The position numbers and the translations under genes were made by a program. DNA of 64,000 bases from Pyrenopolyporus hunteri (taxonomy: Eukaryota > Ascomycota > Sordariomycetes > Xylariales > Hypoxylaceae), in contig CADCXC010000037.1 of NCBI GenBank assembly GCA_902806595.1, forward strand, positions 3,162,001-3,226,000. The letters are read 5' to 3'. Below, one piece after another: positions 51,531 through 64,000 of the stretch. Position 1 is the first letter of the stretch. Every line of letters begins with the position of its first letter. The notes beneath the pieces were generated by a model. The model was given only the letters and a program-made list of their open reading frames with translations. It searched no databases and was not told the DNA's origin.

Positions 51531-51700
51531 AAATTTTTTCGAGTTTTTTTTATTTTTTTTTTTAAAAAATTATATTTCGATATTTTTTTTATATATTTTT
51601 TTATTACGGTTTTACGTAAATTACGGGGAATAAAAAAATATAAAAAAAACTTCGTAATATAATTTTTTAAAAAAAAATATAAAAAACTCGGAAAAATTTC
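51531..51700. repeat. Foldback element, copy d
   Basis: Complete hairpin: 'aaattttttcgagtttttt' at the left and 'aactcggaaaaatttcg' at the right, centre 'attacggttttacgtaaatt'. It precedes R3d by the conserved 50-base spacer. Confidence 0.85.
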
Positions 51701-51754
51701 GTTCGAAAAGTATATATAATTATTTATTTTTAAGGGAAATAAAAAAAATAATAT

Positions 51755-52098
51755 TTCCTACGAAATATTTATATTTATATATATATATAAATTTTAATTA
51801 TATAAAAATTATATAAATCGTATAATATAAAAATTATATAAATTATAAATATATAAAAATCGAATAAATTATAAAGTATAAAAATCGTATAAATCGTAAA
51901 TTTATAAAAATATATAAATAATATAATATAAAAATTATATAAATCGTATAATATAAAAATTATATAAATTATAAAATATAAAAATCGTATAAATCGTAAA
52001 TATATAAATCGTAAAATATAAAAATTAAATAAATCGTGAAATATTAAATAAATTATAAATATATAAAAATCGTATAAATCGTAAAATATAAAAACTAT
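51755..52098 (+). mobile_element. R3 element, copy d, truncated
   Basis: Starts with the terminal motif (ttcctacgaaatattta; one base differs from TTCGTACGAA) and contains only the degenerate 'aaaaattatataaatcgta' array. The conserved 3' segment and right terminus are absent; a foldback element follows at 52099. Confidence 0.7.
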
Positions 52099-52270
52099 AA
52101 AATTTTTTAAGTTTTTTTTTATTATTTAAAAAAAATAACATTTCGATATTTTTTTTTAATTTTTTTATTTTTATTACAACTTTACGTAAATTACGGGAAA
52201 TAAAAAAAAAAGTTAAAAAAACTTCGAAACGTTATTTTTTTTAAATAATAAAAAAAAGCTTAAAAAATTT
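52099..52270. repeat. Foldback element, copy e
   Basis: Hairpin related to the others: 'aaattttttaagtttttttt' and 'aaaaagcttaaaaaatttt' as outer ends, inner 'aacatttcgatattt' and 'aacttcgaaacgttat'. It lies at the boundary between R3d and D2. Confidence 0.75.
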
Positions 52271-52460
52271 TTTCTTCGTAAAAAATATATTTATTTATTA
52301 TTTAAAAAATATTTAAACCTATTTTTTATTAAAAAATAAAAATATAATTATATAATAAAAAAATAATAAAAAAAATAATATTTCGTATAAAACGTCGAAT
52401 AATCGTTAAAATAAAAGTAAACTTATATAATAAATAATATAATAAATAATATAATAAATA

Positions 52461-53479
52461 CTGGAGGTCACCCCCGTGGGGTGACACAATAGCCCTCGGT
52501 TTTCTTCGAATTCTACGACTATTTCTATAGTCATACACCTTCTAATACAACTGCCAATACAGCTTCTAATACAGCTTCTAATATAGCTTCCAATACAGCT
52601 TCTAATACAGTTTTCGTAGCACCCCTTAGCTTTTACAAGAAACCACCCGTACCACCTTTCGAAGAGCCGTCGCGAGAAACCACCCCATACCACCTTTCGA
52701 TAAAACCGTCGCGAGAGGCCACCCCTACTACCTTTCGATAAAACCGTCGCGAGAGACCACCCCATACCACCTTTCGAAAGAGCCGTCGCGAGAGGCCACC
52801 CCTACTACCTTTCTAAGAATCTTTCGAAAGAGCCGTCGCGAGTGACCACCCGTATGACCCTTTTATACCTAGCTTTGAATATACAATTCGAAAGATTCTT
52901 CGAAAGGTGCCACGAAGGATACGTCGAATTAGAATTAGATCTATATAATCAAATCCATACAATTAGATCCATACCTACCATTAGATCCATACCTACAATT
53001 AGATCCATACCTACAATTAGATCCATACAATTCGATTCATTCAATTCGATTCATACATTGAATTAGAATTAGATCCATACCTACAACTAGATCAATTCAA
53101 CTAGATCAATTCAACTAGATCAATTCAACTAGATCAATTCAACTAGATCAATTCAACTAGATCAATTCAACTAGATCAATTCAACTAGATCAATTCAACT
53201 AGATCAATTCAATTAATAGAATCGTCCATTAAAATGCGAATAACTTCAAGTGTGGTAGTCGCGATATATATGGCGGCTCAATTGATTAGGTAAAAGCGTG
53301 GCACGGGCCGTTGCGCGGGGCGTGCGCGTGGCCCGTTGGCGTGGCGTGGCGTGGTGTGGTGTGGTGTGGTGTGGTGTGTGGCTGGTGTGGCGTGGGAAAT
53401 GTGGCTCGTGAATTTTTACGTAATTAATTTTTTTTTACTGGGAAAAAAAATCGAGATAATATTTCGAGGAAATTTCGAG
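52461..53479 (-). mobile_element. HEE copy 2, intact (1019 bp), not mutated by RIP
   Basis: Reads CTGGAGGTCACC...TTTCGAG, the inverse of copy 1. Arrays are shorter: seven 12-bp units (52541-52615), five TCGCGACGG units (52665-52850), nine 14-bp units (53087-53212). The TATA-like box is at 52858-52867, and the GC-rich inverted repeat and GTGGC/GTGTG microsatellite are at 53300-53395. It differs from copy 1 by scattered substitutions of all kinds, not just transitions, so the two are separate lineages and neither has been through RIP. It sits inside a 12-bp AT array of the otherwise saturated D2 copy. Confidence 0.93.
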
Positions 53480-53620
53480 TAATATAATAAATAATATAAT
53501 AAATAATATAATAAATAATATAATAAATAATATAATAAATAATATAATAAATAATATAATAAATAATATAATAAATAATATAATAAATAATATAATAAAT
53601 AATATAATAAATAATATAAA
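53480..53620. repeat. 12-bp tandem repeat next to HEE copy 2
   Basis: About eleven units of 'aatataataaat', continuing the 2-3 units on the other side of the HEE insert (52430-52460). The D2 partner at 31190-31335 has a related but shorter array of this unit. Confidence 0.9.
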
Positions 53621-56600
53621 CGATAATATAAATAATATAAATAATATAATATAATAAAAATTATTATTATTATTTTTATTTTATATATTTTTTATATTTT
53701 TAATATTTTATTAAAAATTATTATATATATTTTAAAAAAATAATTTATTTTAAATTTATATCGAAAAATTATTTTATATATTTAAAAAAACGATTTATTT
53801 TAATTTTATATTATAAACGTTTAATTTTATTTTATTTTTATTATTTATATTATTATTATTATTTAAAACGTTATTAATCGATTTAAATAATCGAAATAAT
53901 TTATTTTTAATTATAAAACGGTTTTTTTCGAATTTATTATTATTATTATTATTAAATAAATTATAATTTTTATTATTTTAACGAATTATAATATTTTTAT
54001 TAATAAAATAATATTAATAAAATTTATTTTTACGATTATTAAAATTACCGTTATTATTATTATTGTTATCGTAAACTTAAAAACGAAATTATTTATTTAA
54101 AATAAAAATTTTATTTTTTAATAATTAAAATATTTACGAAATCGATAATATCGTTATATTTTTAAAAAATATCGTAATATCGTTATTAATTATATTTTTA
54201 AAAATAAAAAATATAAATCGATTCGTTTTTAAAATTTTAAAAAACCGTATAATTATATTATCGAATATTATTTATATAAAATAAATAAATAAATATTTAA
54301 AATTTACTTCGTAAAATTAATAAAATTTTTTATTATAAAATAAAGTTTTTTATTTATATAATAATCGAAATAAATAAAAAACGTATAATATTAAAACGTA
54401 ATTATCGTTTTTTATTTTAAAAATCGATATAAATTTTTTATAATTAAATATTTTATAAATATTTATACGTAAAAAAATATATTTTTAATATTATTAATTA
54501 ATAAAAAAGTTTTTTAACCGTAAATATTTATTTTATTATACGAAAATTAAAACTTTTATTTTTTAAAAATTATATAAATTTATTTATAATCGTAATAAAA
54601 TTATATAATTTAATAATATTCGTTATTAAATATTATATACTTTCGTTTTTAAAACTTTAAATATTTAATTTTATTATTAAAAATATATAAAATATCGAAA
54701 TTTTATTAAAATAAAAATAAATTATTATAAAATAATAATTAATAATTAAAATTAAAAATAATTAAATAAAATTTTAATTTATATAATTAATATTATAAAA
54801 TTAAATAATTTAATTATAATAACGTATATATAAAATTATTAAAAAATTAAAAAATATAAAATTAATATTTTTTATATCGTAAAATATTATTAATTAATTA
54901 CATAAATTATAAATTATCGATTTAATTAAAAAAATTAAAATAAAAACGATTAATGTTATTTTTAATAATTTAAATATTATTAATTAAAATATAATAAACG
55001 TAATAAATTAAATTATAATCGATATTATTATCGTTTAAAATAAAAAATTTTAAAAATAATTAATATATTTTAATATAATTTAAATAATAAATAACGATAA
55101 ATATTATTTCGAATAACTTCGAAATAATATAAAATTATATAAACGATTAAATTATTAAAATTAATAAAAATTAAAACTTTATATTTAAATAATAAAATAT
55201 ATAATAAATAAAAAAAAAGTTTAAATATATATTATAACGTAAAAAAACGTTAAATAAATAATAAAGTTAATTTCGAAAAAATAATAATTACGTATTTAAA
55301 TTAATTATATTAAGTTTTATCGATAATATATTTAAAAATTAAATCGAATTATTTTTATTATTATTACGATCGAAAATATATAACGATTTCGTTAAAACTT
55401 TAAATATTTAACGTTTATAATCGGTAATTTTTATTTATATTATCCGTTAAAAAAAGTTATAAAAAACGCGATTACATTCGAAAAAAACGTTAAATATTAA
55501 ATTTTTAAATTTAAAAATACGTAAAATAACTACGTATAATAACTTCGAAATAAATTTAATATAAAAAATATCGCATATAACGCGATTTAAAGTTATTTTT
55601 TATAATTTATAAATAATTACGATATAAAAAATAATTAACGGGAATTATTTTTTATAATACGTAATATTATTAATGTTAAAATTTTAACGTATACGTTCGA
55701 TAAAAATAATAAATTTATTACGATTATTTGGTAATTTTTCGTTTAATTTAAAAATAAATAAAAAATTATTATAATTATTTTAAATAATTATAATAATTTA
55801 CGAAAAATTATTAAAAACGTCGATATTTTCGATTTAAAATATATTATATATAATATTTTAAACGTTATTTATTAATTTTATATCGTTTTAAATATTATAC
55901 GTTAATATAATTTTATATTTAATATAAATAAAAAACGTTTTAAAAAAATTATTAATAAAACGAAATTTTACGTACGTAATATCGTTTTTTTAATAAATAA
56001 TTTTAATTTTAACGATAATATTATTAAAACGTAATATATATTATTATATTCGTTAATTTACGGTTTAATAAAATATATACGTATAATTTCGTTAAAATTA
56101 TTAATTTTTTTTAACGAAAATTTAATTATATACTTCGAATTTAATAATTTTTAAAACGAGATAATTATTTTTATTTTTTATAACTTAAATAAAATTAAAT
56201 AAAAACGGGTTTAATCGTTATTAAATTATTATTAAATCGTAAATAAAACGATAAAATATTAAAGAAAATTATATACGTTTTTTTTTAATTTAATTTCGAC
56301 TATATATAAAAGTTTATTAAATACGAAAAATAATTTAAAAAAATCGTTAATTAAAATTACATTTAAACTTTTAAAACATTCGTATAAACGTTTAAAAAAT
56401 ATTTCGCGTAATCGTTTATTAATTTAATTTAATATTTTTAATTCGATTATATTTTTTTCGTCGATAATAAAATAGTAAACGTCGTAAAATTTACGTTAAA
56501 TAAAATTTAATATAAACAAATTATTCGATAATAATTTATAAATTTATTTAATCGAAAAAAATAATAATAAATATAAAGTTTTACCACTTATTTAATTATT

Positions 56601-58670
56601 AATAATTTTAATTAAAACGGCTTTTAAAATAAAAAATTTTCCGTTAAATATAATAAATCGAAAGTATAAAAAAATTTTTTTTTATTATATAAAATTTATT
56701 AATTTCGTTATTACCGTTTATTTAAATACGAAAAAATAATAACATTTATTTATTTCGTAAATTCTTTTAATAATAACTTATAACGATATCGTATATAAGT
56801 CGTTATTTACGATTTAAAATATCGTATATTTTAAAAAGTAAATTTTCGACGTTTTAATTATTTAATGTATTTTTTCGTAATTATTTTTAATAATTATTAA
56901 TATTAAATAACTCGTATCGATAATATTCGACGTAAATTTATTAATTATAATTAACGTTTATATTTCGTCGATTAAATAAATTCGTTATTTTTTATTTAAT
57001 TTTTAATGTCGAAATTAATTTTACGATTTTTTATTAATTTTTTATCGTAATTTTTATATTATTTTTTATTTATTCGAATTTATTTAAATTCGTAATAAAA
57101 TTAATTATATTTATTTTTTTATAATAATCGTTTTCGTAATTATAATTATTTATATAATGTCGGTAAACGATTAAATATTTATTAAATCGAATATTATTTA
57201 TTTATAATAATTTATTATAATTATAATAAAAATAGTTTATTATAAATTTTACGCGATAAAAATTTAAAAATTATAAATATAAAGTAATAAATTTATACCG
57301 TAAAAAGTAATATAATATATAAAGTAAAATTAAAGTTTATTATATTTTTTAACGATTTGAATTTTTTACGTTAAAATTTTAATATTTTAAAAATTTAAAA
57401 TATAATATATTTTTTATTATCGAAAGCTTTTAAAAATACTTTTTATATTACGTTATAAATAATTTAAATTTATTTTCGCGGTTAAAATTAAAAAACCGTA
57501 AATGAAAATTTAAATATTAATAATTAACGATTTTTATAATGTAGTTATTTTTTTATAATAAAAATATTAAAAAATAATAATAAATTTTTTACGCGAAATA
57601 ATTTTTTTCGTTAATAAATTTATTTATTAATTTCGATATAAAAAAAAATATAAAGTTTTTATCGATAATATAAAAAAATATTACTTTTATAATTTTTTAT
57701 ACGTCATTAAAAAAAATTTAAATTTATTATAATATTTTATAATATAATCGATAATAATTTATTTAATAAAATAAAGTAAAATATCGATATTAACGAATTA
57801 ATATAAATATATTATCGAATTATATTAATTAAAAATTATATTATTTTTTTAAATTTTAAATGTTTATTACGTTTTATTCGTATTTTTCGTTATTCGAAAA
57901 ATATTTAATTTATTTTACGGGAAAAAAAAACAACATTTTAAATTCGACATTAACTTTTTATTTTTTTTCACTTTAATGATTTTTTATTTATTTAATTTTA
58001 AATAATATTAAAACGTATAATAATAACGTTAATATCGATTTACGATATTATTTAATTAACTTTACGTTATATTAATATTTAATAAATTTAAAATTAAAAA
58101 ATTATTTTCGTTTTTATAATTTATAAATTTAAATTTAAAATTAACGGTTATAATATAATAATTTTATATTTTAATAAAATTTTATTTTAATTTTTTAATT
58201 ATTATATTCGATAAAAGGTTATTTACGAATTAATTTAATTTATAATTATAAAAGTTATTATAATTTTATCATTTATAATAATATTAAAAATTTTCGAGGT
58301 TAAATTTTTATTTTAAAATAATTTTATAAAAATATTTAAATTTTAAATAAAAATATTATATTATTATATAAAGGTTTTTACGTAATAATTTACGAAATAA
58401 AATTATACGTATCGATTTTTTAAATATTTTTTAACGTTTAAATTCGAATATATATTAATATAAATTTTATTAATATAAATCGATTAAATTTAATATAAAA
58501 AACGTAAAAAACGTATTAAAATAATAAATAAATAATTTTAATTTATATTAACGACGATATTAATAAAAATGTATATTTTTAATAACGTTAATATATTATA
58601 AAATATCATTTAAAATAATTTAAATTTTAAATTAATTCGAATTTTATAAAATAATTTAAATTTTTTTTAA

Positions 58671-58713
58671 TTAAAAATTACTTTTATAGGGTAATATAAT
58701 AACCCTCGATTTT
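58671..58713 (-). mobile_element. HEE fragment J, terminal 43 bp
   Basis: 'ttaaaaattacttttatagg' and the following 'gtaatataataaccctcg' match the CTGGAG end of the intact element position by position, with only C-to-T and G-to-A differences over about 39 bases. It then stops. It lies at the edge of the D2 homology. Confidence 0.75.
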
Positions 58714-61095
58714 ATTTTTTTATGTATACGATATCGTGTTAAATTTTTAAAGTTAATTTAATTTTATATAAATTAAAGTAAAATTATATAAATTAAAAAT
58801 ACATTTATAAAATTAATTTTTTATTTTATTTTTTAATTTTTATAATCGACGTATATTTTCGTTAATACGATTAAATAATTTTAAACTTATTTAATAATTT
58901 ACATTAATAAATAAAAATAAATATAATCTTTTTAAAATTATAACTTTTAATAATTACACGTAAATTACTATAAAATTTACGTTAATTTTCGAAAACATCC
59001 TAAAAGTTAAACTTAAAAAAGTTTTAAAAAACGTTTAATTTTAAACTTTATATTTTATTATTATAAATATAAATATTATTAATAATTCGAATCGATTATA
59101 TAATTTAAAACATTTCTTTAAAAATTTAAAAAATAAAACATTTATTATTTTCGAAAATAAAAATAAAAACCTTAACTTTAATTCGTTAATTTTTAAATTT
59201 TTCGTTATAAAAAATAAAATAAAAATAACTTTTAATAAATATATTATTAAAAAAATATTTTTATCGATAAAATATATATTTTTATTTTAATTTAAAATAA
59301 ATTTTTAATTATATATTTCGCGTCGTTAATTACTTTTAAAATTTAATAAATATTTTCCGTAACCGTAATAAATATTTTTTTAATAAATATTAAATATATC
59401 GATACTTTTATAATAAATATATTTATTTTTTGGTATATATTTATTAGTACGTAGTTTCGATTTAACGATTTAACATAATATTTAAATAAAAAAATATAAA
59501 TTTTTTAGTTATATTTTTTTATAAATATAATATATATTTAAAAGTTTATAACGTATCGCATTTTATTTAAAAAGGTTATTAATTAATTCATTTTTTTCGT
59601 CGTTATTAATAATAATTAAGCCGTTAAATTTATAAAATAAAATTTTAATAAATATAAAAATAAAATAATAAAAGTTAATAATAAATAAAAATCGATTACT
59701 TTATATTACTCGTATATATAATTTATCGTTTATTATTTTTTCTTTTAATTACGTTTTTTTTTTATTTATTAATAATAAATTTTTCGCTTTAAAAACTTAT
59801 TATAAAAAATAAACTTTTTATACGTTATTAAATTAATTTTACACTAAAAAAATAAATCTTAAAAATATAATCATTAATAATATAAAAAAAATTTTTTTTT
59901 CGTCGAAAAATTTTTTTTTTTTTTATCGTTTCGAAAATCGAAATTATTATTCGTTATTTTATAACATCTTTTCTATATCTTTTTAATCGTTTTCGTTTAC
60001 ATCGTTATTATTAATAATCTTTTTAAAAAATAAATCGTATACGTTTTTTTTCGATAAAGGATTTTATATATTATTATCGTTTATATCTTCGTATTAATTA
60101 TTTTCGTTTTTTTTTATTTTTAAAATATAATTAACTCGTTTTATTAATTTTTATTTAACGTTTATAATATATATTAAATTATTTTAAATTTAAAAAAATA
60201 AATAATCATTTTTATAATTTTATATATTTTAAAAATTATCGTTTAAAAAATATCGTAATATAAATAATTATTTTTCGTTAATTATAATAAAACTTCCATT
60301 ATTACGGATTTTTATAATCTTAAAAAAAAATAAATCAATTTTAATTAATTTATCGATTACGCATTAAATTACGTAAATTTCTTTTAAAACGTCTTTAATT
60401 TTTTTAAAGAAAATCTTAACTATAAAAAATAAATCGTTAACGAATATTATAATATATTTTTTTATTTAACGATATATTATATTTTCGAATTAATTCGTTT
60501 TTAAATTTAAGGAAAATTTCGTTATAAAACCGTAAACGATTTTCGACGTAAAAAATTTCTTTTTTAAAAATCGAAACTTTCGTATAAATTTTAAATATAA
60601 ATATACGTAAAAGATTCGAAATATAAAAAATTTATATTTTATTAATAATACGTTTTTAAATACCGTTTTAATACATTTATTATATATTTATATAAATTTT
60701 TTATAACGTCGTATAAAATAATTTATATAATTAAAACGACACTTTATTTTCGATAAATTTAACGAAAAAAGTTTTTTTAACTTCGTTTTTAAACGCTTTA
60801 AAAATATTTTTTAAAATATTTTTATTAAATCTTTATTATAATATTAAACGAAATATAGTCGATATTATTTCATTAAAATTATTTTTATTATTTAAATTTT
60901 CCTTTAAAAATTTACGATATATAACGTTTTATATTAATTATTAATTAAATCGAAAAACGACTTTTTCTTCGATATTTTTTTTTCTATTAAAAATCGAACT
61001 TAATATTATTTATAACGCTTTTTAATAATTTTTATATTTTTAAATTAACCGTAATTTCGGATTTTTTAAAATTATTTAAAATTAATTATTTTCGT

Positions 61096-61268
61096 TATAT
61101 AATTTTTAATAATTTATTTTTACGTTTAAATTAATATTATTCGAAAAAATATTATTATATTTATCGTATAATTTTTAACGATTTATTTTTACGCTTAAAT
61201 TAACGTTATTCGAAACGTTATTATTATATCCGTCGTATAATATTTAAAAATTTACCCCTACGTTTAAA
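61096..61268 (-). repeat. 69-bp (23-codon) tandem repeat
   Basis: Two and a half units with exact 69-bp spacing (starts near 61096, 61165, 61234). On the minus strand one frame reads through all units with the theme 'KLYD.YNN...SNN.NL.V' and a single TAA per unit at an equivalent place. That fits a former Trp or Gln codon. A period divisible by three with a shared open frame indicates a former protein repeat. Confidence 0.7.
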
Positions 61269-62461
61269 TCGAATTTTTTTATTTATGTTAAACTTATAAA
61301 AAAAACGTTACTTTATTTTTAATATATATTTACGTAATTTTTCGCGACGTTTAAATTAAAATTTTATTGTTACGATTTTTATCGAATCCGAACTTTAAAT
61401 ATTTAATTTTAATAATATATTTTTTTTATTTTTATCTCGATTAATACCTTTTTTACGTTTAAAGTTTTTTTTTTATTAAATAAATTATAAAATACGATGT
61501 CGTAAAATTTAAATTTAAAAAATTTAATTAAAAATTTATATATTTTTATTTATTATTTTCGAAGTTTTAAATTTTATAATCGAATATAATTTTTTATTCG
61601 AAATTATTTTAATCGAATAAAAAAAAATCGTCGATATTTTTATTTTATTTTAAATTTTTTTTTAATTTTATATTATTTACGGTAATTATAACGTAAAATA
61701 ATATTATAAATTATAATAACGTCGATATATTAAATTAATATATAAATTTAAAATTAAATTTATATTTTTTTAAAAAATAAACTTTATAAAAATTATTATT
61801 TTTATTTATATATTTTTTTTTCGAAATTATATCGTTTTATCGTTAAGTTAAAATTATTAATATTTATAAAATTATTTAAATGTTTTTTTCGTATTAATTT
61901 TAATTTCGACGTATATTTATTTAAATAAGTATATATTTTAATTAAAATCGGTATTTTAATACGTTTAATATATTATAAATATTAATTAAACGTTTAAAAA
62001 AAATACTTATATATATTTTTAAAGTTAAAATATAATAAAGGCGAATTATTTCGTTTTATTTTTTTTTTATTTAAAAACGATATATTCGACGTTATTTATA
62101 TAAAATAAATATTAAACGTATTTATAATATTATTTATTTACGCGTATATATAGTTAAATATTTATATAATTTTTTTTTAAAATATAAAAAATATCGTATT
62201 TTTATAATAATTAAAACGTTTTATTTACATACGTTATTAAATTAAAAAAATATATATAAAGTATTATATTATTTTAATAATCGGAGCGTTTTTTTTTAAT
62301 AAAAATATAATTATATTTTTTAAATTTTCGCATAAAAATATAAAACCGCGGAATTTTTTTATTTTCGTTTTTTTTTTAATATTTTCGATATTTATTTAAT
62401 TTAACTTTCATTTCGCGATTTTAGTTAATAAATTTTAAAACTTAAATATAACGTTTCGATA

Positions 62462-62720
62462 ATATTTCGTTTTTATTAATTTTAATATATTATTATTATT
62501 TTAATTTTTTTATATATTTACTTTTAGATATTAACTTTTATTAATTTTAACGCGTCGTTATTATTTTATTTTTTTCGTATATTTATTTATAGATATTTTA
62601 TTTTTATTAAATTTAACACATTATCGTTAATTCGATTTTTTTTATATATTTAATCGTTAATATTTTATTTTAATTTATTTTAACATATCGTTATTATTAA
62701 AATTTAAATAAATATTTACT
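62462..62720. repeat. 65-67-bp tandem repeat, degenerate
   Basis: About four diverged units containing 'tatatatttacttttagata' type starts at 62511, 62578 and 62643, each followed by 'tttattaattttaacg'-like sequence. The period varies between 65 and 67, so it is not clearly codon-phased any more. Confidence 0.6.
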
Positions 62721-64000
62721 TTTTATTTTTTACGTATTATTGTTATTTTTTATAATAACGTCGATATCGTTTATATTTTTTTATAATAATCGTAATATTA
62801 ACGATTATAATAATATTACTTTTAACGTTTTTTTAACGTTAATTATAATTATAATTAAAAACTTAATTATATAAAATTAAATAACTCGTTTCGAATTATA
62901 CGTTTTAATAATTATTACTTTCGTAACTATTTCGAAAAACTTTATTTATTTAAATATCATTTAATACGTTAAAAATCTTTTAATTTTCGTTAATATATAC
63001 GTTTTTTATAATCGTAATAATTTTATTTACTTTTTTAACGACGTTTTTAATATTAACGATACTTTAAATACGTTTACATTTCGTACCTTATTTCGTTATT
63101 ATTTAAAAATTTTTATAAATTATTAAATTATATTAACTACATCGATAATATAAATTCGTAAATAAATAAACCGACCCCTTTTTCTACCCCCGAAATATTA
63201 ATTATATATTAATAAATTAAATCTTTCGAATTATATTTATATCGATTTATATAAATTCGTTTAAAATTTATCGTTTAACGTTAATTTTATTAAATATATT
63301 TATACGTTTTTCGAAAATTTAATTCTTAAAATTTATCGTTAAAAATTACGTTTTTTTATAAATTATAATATATTTATCGAATTTTAATTTTATTTTAACC
63401 GTCGTAATAATTTAATTAACTTTTTATTTAAAAAAACGTATATTTTTTATATTTTCGTTTTTTTTAACGAATCGACTCGTTATCGTTATTTATAAACGAT
63501 TTTTTTTAACGATTAAATTTACGTTCGCGAAAATTAATATTATTATTTTTTTAACCGTATCGTTAAAAAGTTTAAAAATATATATATTTTTATTATTAGA
63601 TATAAATTCGATACTTTTATTATTTAATATTCGATAATAATTATTATCTTAAAAATTAACTTATAACTTTTTAATAATTTTATATTATTAATCGAAATAT
63701 CGACCGTATTCGATACTTTTAATAATATCGATATTTTTAATTAAAATACGTAATTTATTTTATAATAATATATTATTTACTTCGTAAATATCGCGATAAA
63801 TCTTTTTAATAATATTTACTTTATTATTATTTTAAATTTAACCTAAACATTTATATTATTTAACTATATTAAAACTATAAATAAATTTATTAATAATAAA
63901 TCGACTATAAAAACCCCCTTTATAAAATTTATATTAATCCGTTAAAAATTTATAATCGCGAAATAAAATAAAAATTTTCGTATTTTATTTATTTAAAAAA

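Larger units (their letters stand above)
52290..58670 (-). repeat. D2 large repeat, second (inverted) copy
   Basis: Reverse complement of 24400-31460 apart from insertions. It lacks HEE copy E and the LINE tail of the first copy, and instead carries the intact HEE copy 2 (52461-53479) in its 12-bp array. Both copies are RIP-saturated; residual CpG positions are often shared. Its outer edge at 58670 coincides with a HEE terminal fragment. The unit contains coding-like sequence on its minus strand here (about 56000-57800). Confidence 0.85.
58714..64000 (-). other. RIP-degraded DNA with coding-like minus strand, unassigned
   Basis: CpG density is somewhat higher than elsewhere. On the minus strand, several stretches (for example 63250-63560 and 60400-61290) read as protein-like sequence with TAA stops. 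There are two arrays with near-codon periodicity (61096-61268, 62462-62720). It could be one or more large degraded genes or retrotransposon polyproteins. No motif identifies the family, and no repeat partner lies in the window. Confidence 0.4.

Noticed and set aside
53480..53620. Telomere or centromere satellite
   Set aside because: The 12-bp AT array is short, lies inside D2 and has no telomere-like G/T strand. Centromeric position cannot be judged from sequence alone.

Overview
The window is an extremely AT-rich, repeat-packed block with no intact protein gene that I can support. Residual cytosine sits almost only in CpG (tcg, acg). Copies of the same repeat differ almost purely by C-to-T and G-to-A changes outside CpG. 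This is what repeat-induced point mutation (RIP) leaves behind, so the likely source is a filamentous ascomycete, in an AT-isochore or pericentromere-like compartment. The species cannot be named from the sequence.

The main discovery candidate is a roughly 0.8-1.24 kb non-autonomous element, called HEE (hairpin-ended element) here. It is present in 13 complete or partial copies. Two copies, at 38036-39275 (+) and 52461-53479 (-), keep normal base composition inside RIP-saturated DNA. They show the original structure: a terminal hairpin, a CCACA-type microsatellite, a 14-bp minisatellite, a TATA-like box, an array carrying TCGCGA, a 12-bp minisatellite, and a second terminal hairpin next to the other end. 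One copy (42848-43937) is half mutated and half intact. The rest are fully mutated. Comparison with empty paralogous sites in the same window fixes the ends: insertion adds the element plus two bases (TA), or none if TA belongs to the element.

Layout. 1-4.6 kb: long repeat R1 with a HEE insert, a degenerate coding stretch, then a partial HEE. 4.6-6.5 kb: spacer R5 and repeat R3a with its foldback. 6.5-12 kb: mutated DNA including an inverted R1 copy. 12-14.8 kb: partial HEE, then two HEEs in inverted orientation. 15-23 kb: palindromic R2a, a transposon-like unit with long inverted repeats (R1 arms), R2b, foldback and R3b. 24.4-31.5 kb: large repeat D2, carrying one HEE and a 5'-truncated LINE tail. 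31.7-38 kb: two HEEs in otherwise unassignable DNA. 38-41.5 kb: intact HEE, R2c, R3c, foldback. 42.8-48 kb: half-mutated HEE, a LINE with a recognisable reverse transcriptase, and a truncated HEE. 51.5-58.7 kb: foldbacks, R3d, intact HEE, and the inverted copy of D2. 58.7-64 kb: mutated DNA with a coding-type 69-bp repeat on the minus strand.

The parts form a nested history. Old transposons (LINE, R1-type unit, D2) were mutated and duplicated. MITE-like R2, R3 and foldbacks accumulated among them. HEE inserted in several rounds, the latest after mutation had already saturated the surroundings. No tRNA, rRNA or CRISPR array was seen.
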